This document shows, one piece after another, positions 1 to 5,448 of a DNA stretch of 5,569 nucleotides (position 1 is the first letter of the stretch; each line of letters opens with the position of its first letter). The DNA lies in assembly GCA_027083915.1 (NCBI GenBank), contig JALWML010000201.1, positions 1 through 5,569 of the forward strand, given 5' to 3'. The notes under the pieces were generated by a model. That model was not told where the DNA came from. It worked only from the letters and a program-made list of their open reading frames with translations, and ran no database searches. This DNA comes from Lysobacterales bacterium (GTDB lineage: Bacteria; Pseudomonadota; Gammaproteobacteria; Xanthomonadales; Marinicellaceae). Position numbers and translations under genes: made by a program.

Positions 1-1593
1 ACCAAAGAACTGCAAGTACAAAAACAAATAGTAGAAACACTGCTTACCAAAAAAAATGAACTATTTGCCAATGTCTCTCATGAATTTCGCACACCTTTAA
101 CCTTAATACTTGGTCCCATTAATAAATTACTTAATTCTCGCCTTCCACATTCAGATATAAATGCTCTTAGAATGGTCAATATAAATGCTAACCGTTTATT
201 AACCATGATAGAGCAATTGTTGCAAATTGCCAAAATATCAGATTTCGATAAAATACAATTTCAAAGCGTTAACACAAAAAAACATGTGAGTGAAATAGTT
301 GCATCTTTTGCTGATAGTGCTAACGATAAAAAAATCTACCTCAAACTCAAAAATAATGACAACGCCCGTATAAAGGTAAGCAAAGATGCACTCGATATTA
401 TTTTGAGTAATTTGTTGTCAAATGCTATCAAGTACACCCCAAGAGGTGGTTCTATAGAGATTAATGCAACTATCATAAATAATCAATTCAAGTTGAAAGT
501 TAAAGATACAGGCTGTGGCTTAGATGAGATACAACAAAAAGAAATTTTTAATCGTTTTAAACGCTTGGATTTGCACCAAAATATCGAAGGTGTAGGTATA
601 GGTCTAAGTGTCGTTGAAGAGTTGATAAAAGTTAATAATGCAACCATTAAAATCACCAGCAAATTGGGTGCAGGAAGTACATTTGAAGTCACTTTTAATT
701 GCAGTGAAGAAGAGGTAACTGAAATTGAAAATAATATAAGCCTCATCACAAAACAACTTAGTGCCGATTCAAAACAGACACCAGAAGTTGCAAAATCAGT
801 AAAAGCCATTGGAAATAAGAGCAAAGAAACCATACTAATCATAGAAGACAATCATGATATGCGAACTCATATTGCTGATTCACTCAAACAACATTATTAT
901 TGTTTGCTTGCCGATGGTGGCAGGAAAGGAATAGCACTTGCCATCAAGTATATTCCTGATATTATAATTTGTGACGTGATGATGCCAGAAATGGATGGTT
1001 TTCATGTTTCGCGTATTTTACGTTCTGATGAAAGAACATCACACATTCCTTTGATGTTATTAACAGCTCTTGATGATAGAGAAAGCAGAATTAGAGGTTG
1101 GCGTGAACATGTTGATGTGTATTTAACAAAACCATTTGATGTGCAAGAACTTTTATTGCAATTAGAAAACATCTTAGTTATCCGTAACATACTGAAAAGA
1201 AAAGCTGGAAAAACATTACATGAAAAAGGGAGCTCAAATCAAATAGACTTACCTCTTAAAGATAAACAATTTGTAGACAAGCTCAATAAGTTAATCATTA
1301 ACAAATATAAAAATCCAAATTATCTTCGCCCTCAAATGGCAAGTGATATGGCTGTTAGCGAAAGGCAATTACAACGAAAATTGAAAGCATTAATTGATAT
1401 TAACCCGATGGATTTATTACGAGAATACCGACTTAAACAGTCAGCTATTATGCTTAAAGATGGCTATCAAGTTGGTATAACATCGGACGAGTGTGGCTTT
1501 AATTCTGTCACTTACTTTTCGCAATGTTTTAAAGCAAACTATGGAATGTCGCCTAAAGCTTACCAAATAACATGCAAGAAAAACCATAAATAA
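1..1593 (+). CDS. Hybrid sensor histidine kinase/response regulator with AraC-type output domain (5' partial)
   Basis: The frame is open from base 1, so the N-terminal sensor half is missing and the first ATG in frame (172) is internal. Residues here count from base 1. A coiled linker beginning TKELQ leads into the H-box FANVSHEFRTPLT, with phosphoacceptor His27. The ATPase domain shows the N-box (Asn137, Asn141), the G1 motif DTGCG (169-173) and the G2 motif GVGIGL (197-202). A receiver follows at about 276-392, with acidic pair Glu282/Asp283, phosphoacceptor Asp325 in CDVMMPEMDG, Thr355 and Lys377 in TKPF. The C-terminus (about 424-523) is a double helix-turn-helix of the AraC family ending in the usual GF..VTYFSQCFK..YGMSPK signature. 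By family knowledge such proteins autophosphorylate His, pass the phosphate to their own Asp and bind DNA, often at neighbouring genes. The sensor is probably membrane-anchored, but the ligand cannot be inferred. The segment ITSDECGF is slightly degenerate against the common IAxxVGF. No terminator follows the stop. Confidence 0.93.
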   Translation, partial: TKELQVQKQIVETLLTKKNELFANVSHEFRTPLTLILGPINKLLNSRLPHSDINALRMVNINANRLLTMIEQLLQIAKISDFDKIQFQSVNTKKHVSEIVASFADSANDKKIYLKLKNNDNARIKVSKDALDIILSNLLSNAIKYTPRGGSIEINATIINNQFKLKVKDTGCGLDEIQQKEIFNRFKRLDLHQNIEGVGIGLSVVEELIKVNNATIKITSKLGAGSTFEVTFNCSEEEVTEIENNISLITKQLSADSKQTPEVAKSVKAIGNKSKETILIIEDNHDMRTHIADSLKQHYYCLLADGGRKGIALAIKYIPDIIICDVMMPEMDGFHVSRILRSDERTSHIPLMLLTALDDRESRIRGWREHVDVYLTKPFDVQELLLQLENILVIRNILKRKAGKTLHEKGSSNQIDLPLKDKQFVDKLNKLIINKYKNPNYLRPQMASDMAVSERQLQRKLKALIDINPMDLLREYRLKQSAIMLKDGYQVGITSDECGFNSVTYFSQCFKANYGMSPKAYQITCKKNHK

Positions 1594-1620
1594 GGCTTTA
1601 ATACAAGTTTACAATTTCTT

Positions 1621-1649
1621 TTCTAAAAGTTTTAAAACTAATGTATAAT
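1621..1649 (+). promoter_or_regulatory. Candidate sigma-70 promoter of the dodecin pair
   Basis: A perfect TATAAT lies at 1644-1649. With a 17-bp spacer the -35 position is TTCTAA (1621-1626), which matches TTGACA at only 3 of 6 positions, so the promoter may need an activator. The start of transcription would fall near 1656, leaving a leader of about 50 nt before the first dodecin ATG. The upstream kinase gene carries an AraC-type domain and is an obvious candidate activator, but this is inferred from position only. Confidence 0.5.
1628..1639. promoter_or_regulatory. Perfect 12-bp palindrome in promoter spacer (possible operator)
   Basis: AGTTTTAAAACT is a perfect palindrome lying between the candidate -35 and -10 of the dodecin promoter. 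A second, weaker inverted repeat, CTTTT-CT-AAAAG (1618-1629), overlaps its left edge. The position is where a repressor or other regulator could act. The sequence is almost all A/T, so chance occurrence in AT-rich DNA is a real alternative. Confidence 0.3.
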
Positions 1650-1657
1650 AAATAGGC

Positions 1658-1679
1658 TTTAAAGGCGGGTGTCTTTAAA
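1658..1679 (+). promoter_or_regulatory. Hairpin at the predicted 5' end of the dodecin mRNA
   Basis: The arms TTTAAAGGC (1658-1666) and GTCTTTAAA (1671-1679) pair over 9 bp, including one G-U wobble, around the tetraloop GGGT. The hairpin would start 1-2 nt after the transcription start predicted from the TATAAT box. No U-run follows, so it is not an intrinsic terminator for the kinase gene. A 5'-terminal hairpin of this kind can protect an mRNA from 5'-end-dependent decay or serve as a regulatory element; which applies here is inference. It lies 17 nt upstream of the Shine-Dalgarno site, leaving that site free. Confidence 0.4.
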
Positions 1680-1708
1680 AACAATTATTCCATAATAAGG
1701 AGAAAAAT

Positions 1709-1909
1709 ATGAGTATCGCAAGAATTACAGAAATTACAGCCTCATCAGGCAAGAGCTTTGAAGATGCTGTTGAAAAAGGCATAGCACGTGCTGCAGAAAC
1801 CATTCAAGGCATAACAGGTGCTTGGGTTGAGTCACAAAAAGTTACGGTAAAAGATGGTAATATCGATCAATACCGTGTCAACATGAAAGTAACCTTCATC
1901 TTAAAATAG
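1709..1909 (+). CDS. Dodecin family protein, copy 1
   Basis: A 66-residue protein, the usual length for dodecins, which are small beta-alpha-beta-beta proteins assembling into hollow 12-subunit spheres that bind flavins in the cytoplasm. The sequence fits throughout: strand 1 (residues 2-10, ARITEI), helix (about 16-34, SFEDAVEKGIARA), the strand 2 Trp39 in GAWVES that matches the flavin-stacking Trp, and strand 3 (QYRVNMKVTF). Where halophile and mycobacterial dodecins have Gln next to the aromatic residue (FQV/YQT), this protein has Arg56. The ATG at 1709 is fixed by AAGGAG at 1697-1702, 6 nt upstream. It is followed after 9 nt by a 74%-identical paralogue, almost certainly on the same mRNA. 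Charged residues give about +1 per subunit. Storage or buffering of flavin is the family role; the actual ligand here is uncertain because of Arg56. Confidence 0.93.
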   Translation: MSIARITEITASSGKSFEDAVEKGIARAAETIQGITGAWVESQKVTVKDGNIDQYRVNMKVTFILK

Positions 1910-1918
1910 GAGTTAAAA

Positions 1919-2119
1919 ATGAGTGTAGCAAGAATTACTGAGGTATCAGCCTCTTCATCAAAAAGTTTTGAAAAAGCCGTTAAAAATGGTATCAAACGTG
2001 CAACTGAAACATTAAGCAACGTCACAGGTGCTTGGGTTGAGAGCCAAAAAGTTACCGTTAAAGATGGTAAAATAGATCAATACCGCGTTATTATTAAAGT
2101 AACTTTTGTGTTAAAATAA
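1919..2119 (+). CDS. Dodecin family protein, copy 2
   Basis: This is a tandem paralogue of the preceding gene, also 66 residues, identical at 49 positions with no gaps. Residues 36-57, which include Trp39 and Arg56, differ only at position 51. Most other changes fall in the helix: Asp19 to Lys, Glu22 to Lys, Lys23 to Asn, Ala26 to Lys, Ala29 to Thr. The estimated charge rises to about +6 per subunit against +1 for copy 1. TAGGAG (1907-1912), overlapping the stop codon of copy 1, lies 6 nt before this ATG, so the two are probably co-transcribed and perhaps translationally coupled. A strong terminator starts about 20 nt after the stop. The protein could form its own sphere or mixed spheres with copy 1; the sequence does not decide. 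Confidence 0.92.
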   Translation: MSVARITEVSASSSKSFEKAVKNGIKRATETLSNVTGAWVESQKVTVKDGKIDQYRVIIKVTFVLK

Positions 2120-2140
2120 CAATAAGCAAAATTATCTTTC

Positions 2141-2173
2141 AAAAAGGCAAACCTCATGGTTTGCTTTTTTTTT
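2141..2173 (+). terminator. Rho-independent terminator after the dodecin pair
   Basis: A perfect 7-bp stem, GCAAACC (2147-2153) with GGTTTGC (2158-2164), closes a TCAT loop and is followed by nine T residues (2165-2173). A run of five A residues before the stem can extend the pairing. It ends the dodecin transcript and insulates it from the downstream methyltransferase cluster. With A-runs on one side and T-runs on the other it might also work weakly in the reverse direction, but no minus-strand gene lies nearby. Confidence 0.92.
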
Positions 2174-2223
2174 GGTCATTAATAAAAGCAACTACTGAAT
2201 CTATTGCCTTTTATAAAAGATGA

Positions 2224-2718
2224 ATGTACCATTTACCTATGAATGATGAAAACACAAAAGACCACGCAAATGTCAAAACCATCCCTCCACTTATACCGCT
2301 AACTTTTATTGCGGTTTCTTGGCTAGTTAATCGTTTTATTTATCCTCTATCAATTCCAGTTCCTACAAATATCCAAACGGTCATTGCTTATGTGTTAATT
2401 GTTGTGTCTAGTATCTTGTTTGGTTTTAGTTTATATTTTTTCTTTAAGACTAGGCAAAACCCCGAACCACATACACCAACTAATGCACTCTATACAGGTG
2501 GGATTTTTAAGATAACACGCAATCCTATTTATTTAGGGTTTTTAGTGGCGCAAGTGGTGGTGGCAATTAAGCTGAATAATTTATATGTGATTCTGACCTT
2601 GCCTTTTGTGTTTTGGTTATTAAACAAGTGGGTAATTGACCCTGAAGAAGTGTATTTGCAAAAGCTTTTTGGGCAAGAATATTTGGATTATAAAAACAAA
2701 GTGAGAAGGTGGTTATAA
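2224..2718 (+). CDS. Isoprenylcysteine carboxyl methyltransferase/PEMT-family membrane methyltransferase
   Basis: A 164-residue integral membrane protein with hydrophobic segments at about 23-40, 51-74, 103-118 and 119-137. The family signature is clear: GGIFKITRNPIYLG (92-105), then an acidic pair Glu141/Glu142 and a C-terminal LFGQEYLDYKNKVRRW tail. These elements form the SAM-binding site in ICMT and phospholipid methyltransferases. The bacterial substrate is generally unknown; a lipid or small hydrophobic acceptor is likely, and protein isoprenylcysteine is unlikely in bacteria. The start is uncertain: the ATG at 2224 has no good Shine-Dalgarno site, and a second in-frame ATG at 2239 gives MNDENTK and leaves all motifs intact. 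A TATAAA at 2212-2217 is so close to 2224 that, if used as a -10, it would favour the 2239 start or a leaderless message. The stop abuts the ubiG start, so the two are coupled. Confidence 0.85.
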   Translation: MYHLPMNDENTKDHANVKTIPPLIPLTFIAVSWLVNRFIYPLSIPVPTNIQTVIAYVLIVVSSILFGFSLYFFFKTRQNPEPHTPTNALYTGGIFKITRNPIYLGFLVAQVVVAIKLNNLYVILTLPFVFWLLNKWVIDPEEVYLQKLFGQEYLDYKNKVRRWL

Positions 2719-3423
2719 ATGAGTGCAACTAATGTTAAAAAAAGTGAAATAGAACACTTTAATTCGCAAGCCTCTTTTTGGTGGGATGAACAAGGTCCGT
2801 TTAAAACCTTGCATCACATTAATCCTATTCGCACCCAATATGTAAAAAAATTTATTGATTTAAACGGTAAATCGCTTGTTGATGTTGGTTGTGGTGGCGG
2901 TGTTTTTTCCGAAGCCATGGCTGCAAGCGGTGCACAAGTCACCGCTATAGATTTGGCAGATGAATCTTTAGAAGTGGCAAAACTTCACCTTTATGAAAGT
3001 GGTCATAAAATTGATTACCAAAATATTAGTGTTGAAGACTATGCCAAGCAACATGAAAATAGTGCGGATGTCATTGTTTGTATGGAGATGCTTGAACACG
3101 TCCCAGACCCACAATCTATTGTGAATGCTTGTGAGAAAATATTAAAACCTGGGGGTTGGTTGTTTTTATCCACCATTAACCGTTCAGCCAAAGCCATGAT
3201 GTTGGGGATTTTTGTTGCTGAACATGTGATGGGATTAGTGCCAAAAGGCACCCACCATTTTGATCAGTTTATAAAACCTTCAGAACTAGCTGCAGGCATT
3301 GAAAAATCAGGGCTTGAAGTCAAAGACATCTGTGGCATGAAATACAATCCAATTTCTACTAAAGCGTGGCTTGAGGCACACGATGTTTCCATCAATTACC
3401 TTGTTGCTGCTCGCAAGCCATAA
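2719..3423 (+). CDS. ubiG: UbiG, bifunctional ubiquinone-pathway O-methyltransferase
   Basis: UbiG performs both O-methylations in ubiquinone synthesis: the 2-polyprenyl-6-hydroxyphenol and the 3-demethylubiquinol steps, using SAM. The 234 residues match the E. coli enzyme (about 240) from end to end. Visible features are the N-terminal FNSQASFWWDEQGPFKTLH region (14-32), the SAM loop DVGCGGG (55-61) with acidic Asp78 ending the next strand, the MEMLEHVPDP motif (122-131), KPGG (143-146), the membrane-proximal segment and VPKGTHHFDQFIKP, and the late YNPIS. The ATG directly follows the TAA of the upstream membrane methyltransferase. Its Shine-Dalgarno AAGGTGG (2706-2712) lies inside that gene, which implies translational coupling. 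Presence of this gene indicates a ubiquinone-using aerobic or nitrate-respiring proteobacterium. Nothing essential appears to be missing. Confidence 0.96.
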   Translation: MSATNVKKSEIEHFNSQASFWWDEQGPFKTLHHINPIRTQYVKKFIDLNGKSLVDVGCGGGVFSEAMAASGAQVTAIDLADESLEVAKLHLYESGHKIDYQNISVEDYAKQHENSADVIVCMEMLEHVPDPQSIVNACEKILKPGGWLFLSTINRSAKAMMLGIFVAEHVMGLVPKGTHHFDQFIKPSELAAGIEKSGLEVKDICGMKYNPISTKAWLEAHDVSINYLVAARKP

Positions 3424-3425
3424 TT

Positions 3426-4067
3426 ATGAAAGGGTTCTTATTTGACTTGGATGGTACATTGGTAGACACCGCCATTGATATGTTGAAAGCCTTAAAGTTG
3501 CTTGCTAAAGAACACCACATAGACATTGAACCCAATCATGCAGAATACAAAGAGCTCATTACCCATGGCTCACGAGCCATTGTAGAATCTATCTTTGGTA
3601 AAACAGACCAACAAACATTTTTAAAACTACAGCAAAGATACCTCACTATTTACCAAGAAATTTTAACCCAAGGGTCGTGTTTATTTGCTGGAGTTGAGGA
3701 TTTTATCCAAATTTTGGATAGACAAGAAATTCCTTGGGGGATCGTTACCAACAAACCTCACTATTTAGCTCTACCATTAGTTGAATCACTTAAACCTCTA
3801 GAAAATTGTGGTGTCCTTATCGGTGGTGACAGTACCGAATTTTCAAAACCTCACCCACAACCTATTAATAAGGCAATTAAAAATCTTGGAATTAACCCTA
3901 AAAAAAGTTGGTATATCGGCGATGCCTTGTCAGATGTAACCGCAGGCAATGCCGCACATATGCAAACAGCTATAGCATTGTGGGGATATATTGGTGCGAA
4001 TGACACTCCCGAAAAATGGCAAGCTAAAAAAACTTTAACTAAACCAAGCGAACTGTTAAAACTATGA
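3426..4067 (+). CDS. gph: HAD-superfamily phosphatase, Gph/MupP type
   Basis: A 213-residue soluble HAD hydrolase of the phosphoglycolate phosphatase family. Motif I is FDLDGTLVDT, with nucleophile Asp7 and acid/base Asp9; motif II is VTNKP (Thr108); motif III is Lys141 in SKPHPQP; motif IV is GDALSD (Asp166, Asp170). Residues 16-80 form the helical cap. Two roles are possible: 2-phosphoglycolate phosphatase (Gph), or the N-acetylmuramate 6-phosphate phosphatase MupP of the peptidoglycan recycling bypass, which in Pseudomonas sits directly after ubiG. Location after ubiG, the PWGIVTNKP motif and the WGYIGANDTPEKW tail resemble MupP as I remember it, so MupP deserves serious weight. The symbol given is the usual family label only. 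It begins 2 nt after the ubiG stop with no clear Shine-Dalgarno site, and its stop overlaps the next gene by ATGA, so translation is probably coupled at both ends. Confidence 0.88.
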   Translation: MKGFLFDLDGTLVDTAIDMLKALKLLAKEHHIDIEPNHAEYKELITHGSRAIVESIFGKTDQQTFLKLQQRYLTIYQEILTQGSCLFAGVEDFIQILDRQEIPWGIVTNKPHYLALPLVESLKPLENCGVLIGGDSTEFSKPHPQPINKAIKNLGINPKKSWYIGDALSDVTAGNAAHMQTAIALWGYIGANDTPEKWQAKKTLTKPSELLKL

Positions 4068-4501
4068 GGATTTTACTGGCTTTCCTCTTTTCCTCGGTTG
4101 TCTATGCACACCCGCACCACCATTCGATAGCAGTTTTTGATTACAACAGTGAGAGCAAACAATTAGAGTTAAGCTTGAAAATATTAACTGAAGATTTTGA
4201 GAAAATTAATACTGACAACAAAGCCTATCTCTATTTACAAAAACAATTGAACCTTGAGGTAAACTCAAAGGCATTAACGGCTGTTTTTCAGGGCAGAGAA
4301 GAAGACCACGAATTCATGTGGTTTTATTACACTTATAATGTCGAATTATCACCAGCAAACAACAGTATTAATGTAACAAACACTATTTTAAAAAACACCA
4401 ATAAAAATCAATTTAATACAGTTAAAATTACGCTTTTTAAAAAGACCCAAGCACATAATTTTTTATTTGATGAGGACCAATATACTTTCATATTCAAATA
4501 A
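4064..4501 (+). CDS. Small exported protein, DUF6702-like
   Basis: A 145-residue protein with a very short signal peptide: Arg2, the hydrophobic ILLAFLFSSVV, then VYA before the predicted cut after Ala15. The mature chain would start HPHHHS and continue as a beta-rich domain with the pattern YNSESKQLELSLKILTEDFEK. This closely resembles DUF6702, a family of unknown function that also starts AHPxHxS after its signal. No catalytic motif is visible. The His-rich mature N-terminus, with His at positions 1, 3, 4 and 5, could bind a metal, but this is inference. It probably acts in the periplasm or at the outer membrane. The start overlaps the phosphatase stop by ATGA, with no Shine-Dalgarno site of its own, so it is last in the ubiG cluster. 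Family assignment is from memory of the pattern and is less certain than the export prediction. Confidence 0.75.
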   Translation: MRILLAFLFSSVVYAHPHHHSIAVFDYNSESKQLELSLKILTEDFEKINTDNKAYLYLQKQLNLEVNSKALTAVFQGREEDHEFMWFYYTYNVELSPANNSINVTNTILKNTNKNQFNTVKITLFKKTQAHNFLFDEDQYTFIFK

Positions 4502-4518
4502 GTTTTGTAAAATTTTCT

Positions 4519-5448
4519 TTAAACAATTCCACCTTGTAAACCACCTGTGTGTAATATCACAACTTCGCTCCCTGCTGGAATCAACCCTTTTTCAATTAAA
4601 TCATAAGTGGCAAAAAACGACTTGACATTGTAAATTTTTTCTAAGGGAATTTTTGTTTTTTTACTAAATTGTTGACCAAAAGAGACGTACTTATCTTCTA
4701 ACTTAGCATAACCTCCTGCATGGTAGTCAAAATACAATTGCCAGCTAACTTGAGAATGGTTTTGAGATAAGTTCTCAATATCATTAACTAAAAACTCAGC
4801 ACCTTTTAATACCGGAATCCCGATGATTTTAGTATTCCAACCCTGTTTGTAAACACCATCAATTAAACCGGCACAAGTACCACCGGTTCCACATGCTGTG
4901 ATGATGTGTGTTGGGGGCTCTATTTGCTTTGCCAGTTCATCAATAATTTCAGCTACACCAAGTAATGCTAGCGCATTGCTTCCTCCTTCAGGAATCACCA
5001 TAAAATTTTTATAACGTGACAAGTGCTGTTTGACAACATCTGATTTTTGTTTTAATCGGTATTCTTGGCGAGATAAAAACACTAATTTCATTCCAGTACC
5101 ATGTGCTTGATGTAGGCAGTGGCTCCATTTTTCTGGAGTGGATTGAAGTTCTTCACCCCTAATGAAGCCAATAATGTTTATATTTGCAATTTTAGCTGCC
5201 TGTGCTGCGGCAACAATGTGGTTGGAGTAAGCTCCACCAAAAGTAGCAAAGTGACCAATGTTATTTTGTAATGCATAAATTATATTGTATTTAAGTTTTC
5301 TTAATTTATTGCCCTGTATTATCGGGTGATTTAAATCATCTCGTTTACATGAGATTTTAACATTCTTAAATACTTGGATTGTTTGGCATGGAGTTTTTTC
5401 TGAATCAAAAATATCACTGTTTTGTTGTAAGTTTATTTTTATTGTCAT
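4519..5448 (-). CDS. PLP-dependent enzyme, ACC deaminase/D-cysteine desulfhydrase family
   Basis: A 309-residue fold-type-II PLP enzyme, slightly shorter than characterised ACC deaminases and D-cysteine desulfhydrases (about 325-340). Key motifs are KRDDL (35-39), the PLP lysine Lys48 in QGNKLRKLKYN, GGAYSNHI (71-78, contacting cofactor and substrate), EGGSNALAL (154-162), the phosphate-binding loop CGTGGT (186-191) and the C-terminal HTGGLQGG. These support beta-elimination or deamination of a small amino acid such as D-cysteine or a related D-amino acid; the true substrate is unknown. True ACC deaminase activity is doubtful, since its GGIQSNQTR-type motif is replaced by GGAYSNHI. The usual YTGK before the C-terminal helix is YNVK here (273-276). 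The ATG at 5448 is the furthest upstream possible, because an in-frame stop lies four codons before it, and no good Shine-Dalgarno site is visible. A weak -10-like TAATAT (complement of 5492-5497) lies upstream. It converges on the DUF6702-like gene with 17 nt between stops. Confidence 0.88.
   Translation of the reverse strand: MTIKINLQQNSDIFDSEKTPCQTIQVFKNVKISCKRDDLNHPIIQGNKLRKLKYNIIYALQNNIGHFATFGGAYSNHIVAAAQAAKIANINIIGFIRGEELQSTPEKWSHCLHQAHGTGMKLVFLSRQEYRLKQKSDVVKQHLSRYKNFMVIPEGGSNALALLGVAEIIDELAKQIEPPTHIITACGTGGTCAGLIDGVYKQGWNTKIIGIPVLKGAEFLVNDIENLSQNHSQVSWQLYFDYHAGGYAKLEDKYVSFGQQFSKKTKIPLEKIYNVKSFFATYDLIEKGLIPAGSEVVILHTGGLQGGIV

Larger units (their letters stand above)
1709..2119 (+). repeat. 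Tandem gene duplication (210-nt period) of dodecin genes
   Basis: The two dodecin genes are offset by exactly 210 nt and align without gaps. The longest identical stretch I see is 18 nt (1814-1831 and 2024-2041), around the GAW motif. Third-codon positions have diverged in most of the rest, so the duplication is not recent, although the 3' halves remain closer than the 5' halves. Selection on the ligand-binding strands or partial gene conversion would each explain that. Confidence 0.85.

Noticed and set aside
483..851. Open frame of 122 codons on the minus strand inside the kinase gene
   Set aside because: It lies opposite the conserved ATPase domain, and its translation shows no recognisable domain.
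1002..1190. Open frame of 62 codons on the minus strand inside the receiver domain
   Set aside because: It is opposite conserved receiver motifs and has no domain or ribosome binding site support.
1658..1679. Hairpin after the kinase gene considered as an intrinsic terminator
   Set aside because: The stem is mainly A/T and no U-run follows; it also lies downstream of a good -10 box.
1709..2119. Direct repeats considered as a CRISPR array or a mobile-element duplication
   Set aside because: There are only two units, both intact coding sequences with separate ribosome binding sites, and no flanking inverted repeats or transposase; a simple gene duplication explains it.
2220..2246. Eight-codon upstream frame (MNVPFTYE) overlapping the start of the membrane methyltransferase gene
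   Set aside because: It has no Shine-Dalgarno site and no regulatory codon pattern such as a run of one amino acid, so chance is the simpler reading.
3039..3251. Open frame of 70 codons on the minus strand inside ubiG
   Set aside because: It overlaps the conserved UbiG core, so it is best explained as a by-product of that coding sequence.
4503..4512. TTTT-GT-AAAA inverted repeat between the convergent genes as a two-way terminator
   Set aside because: The loop is only 2 nt and the stem is four A-T pairs, too weak and too tight to fold as a terminator.
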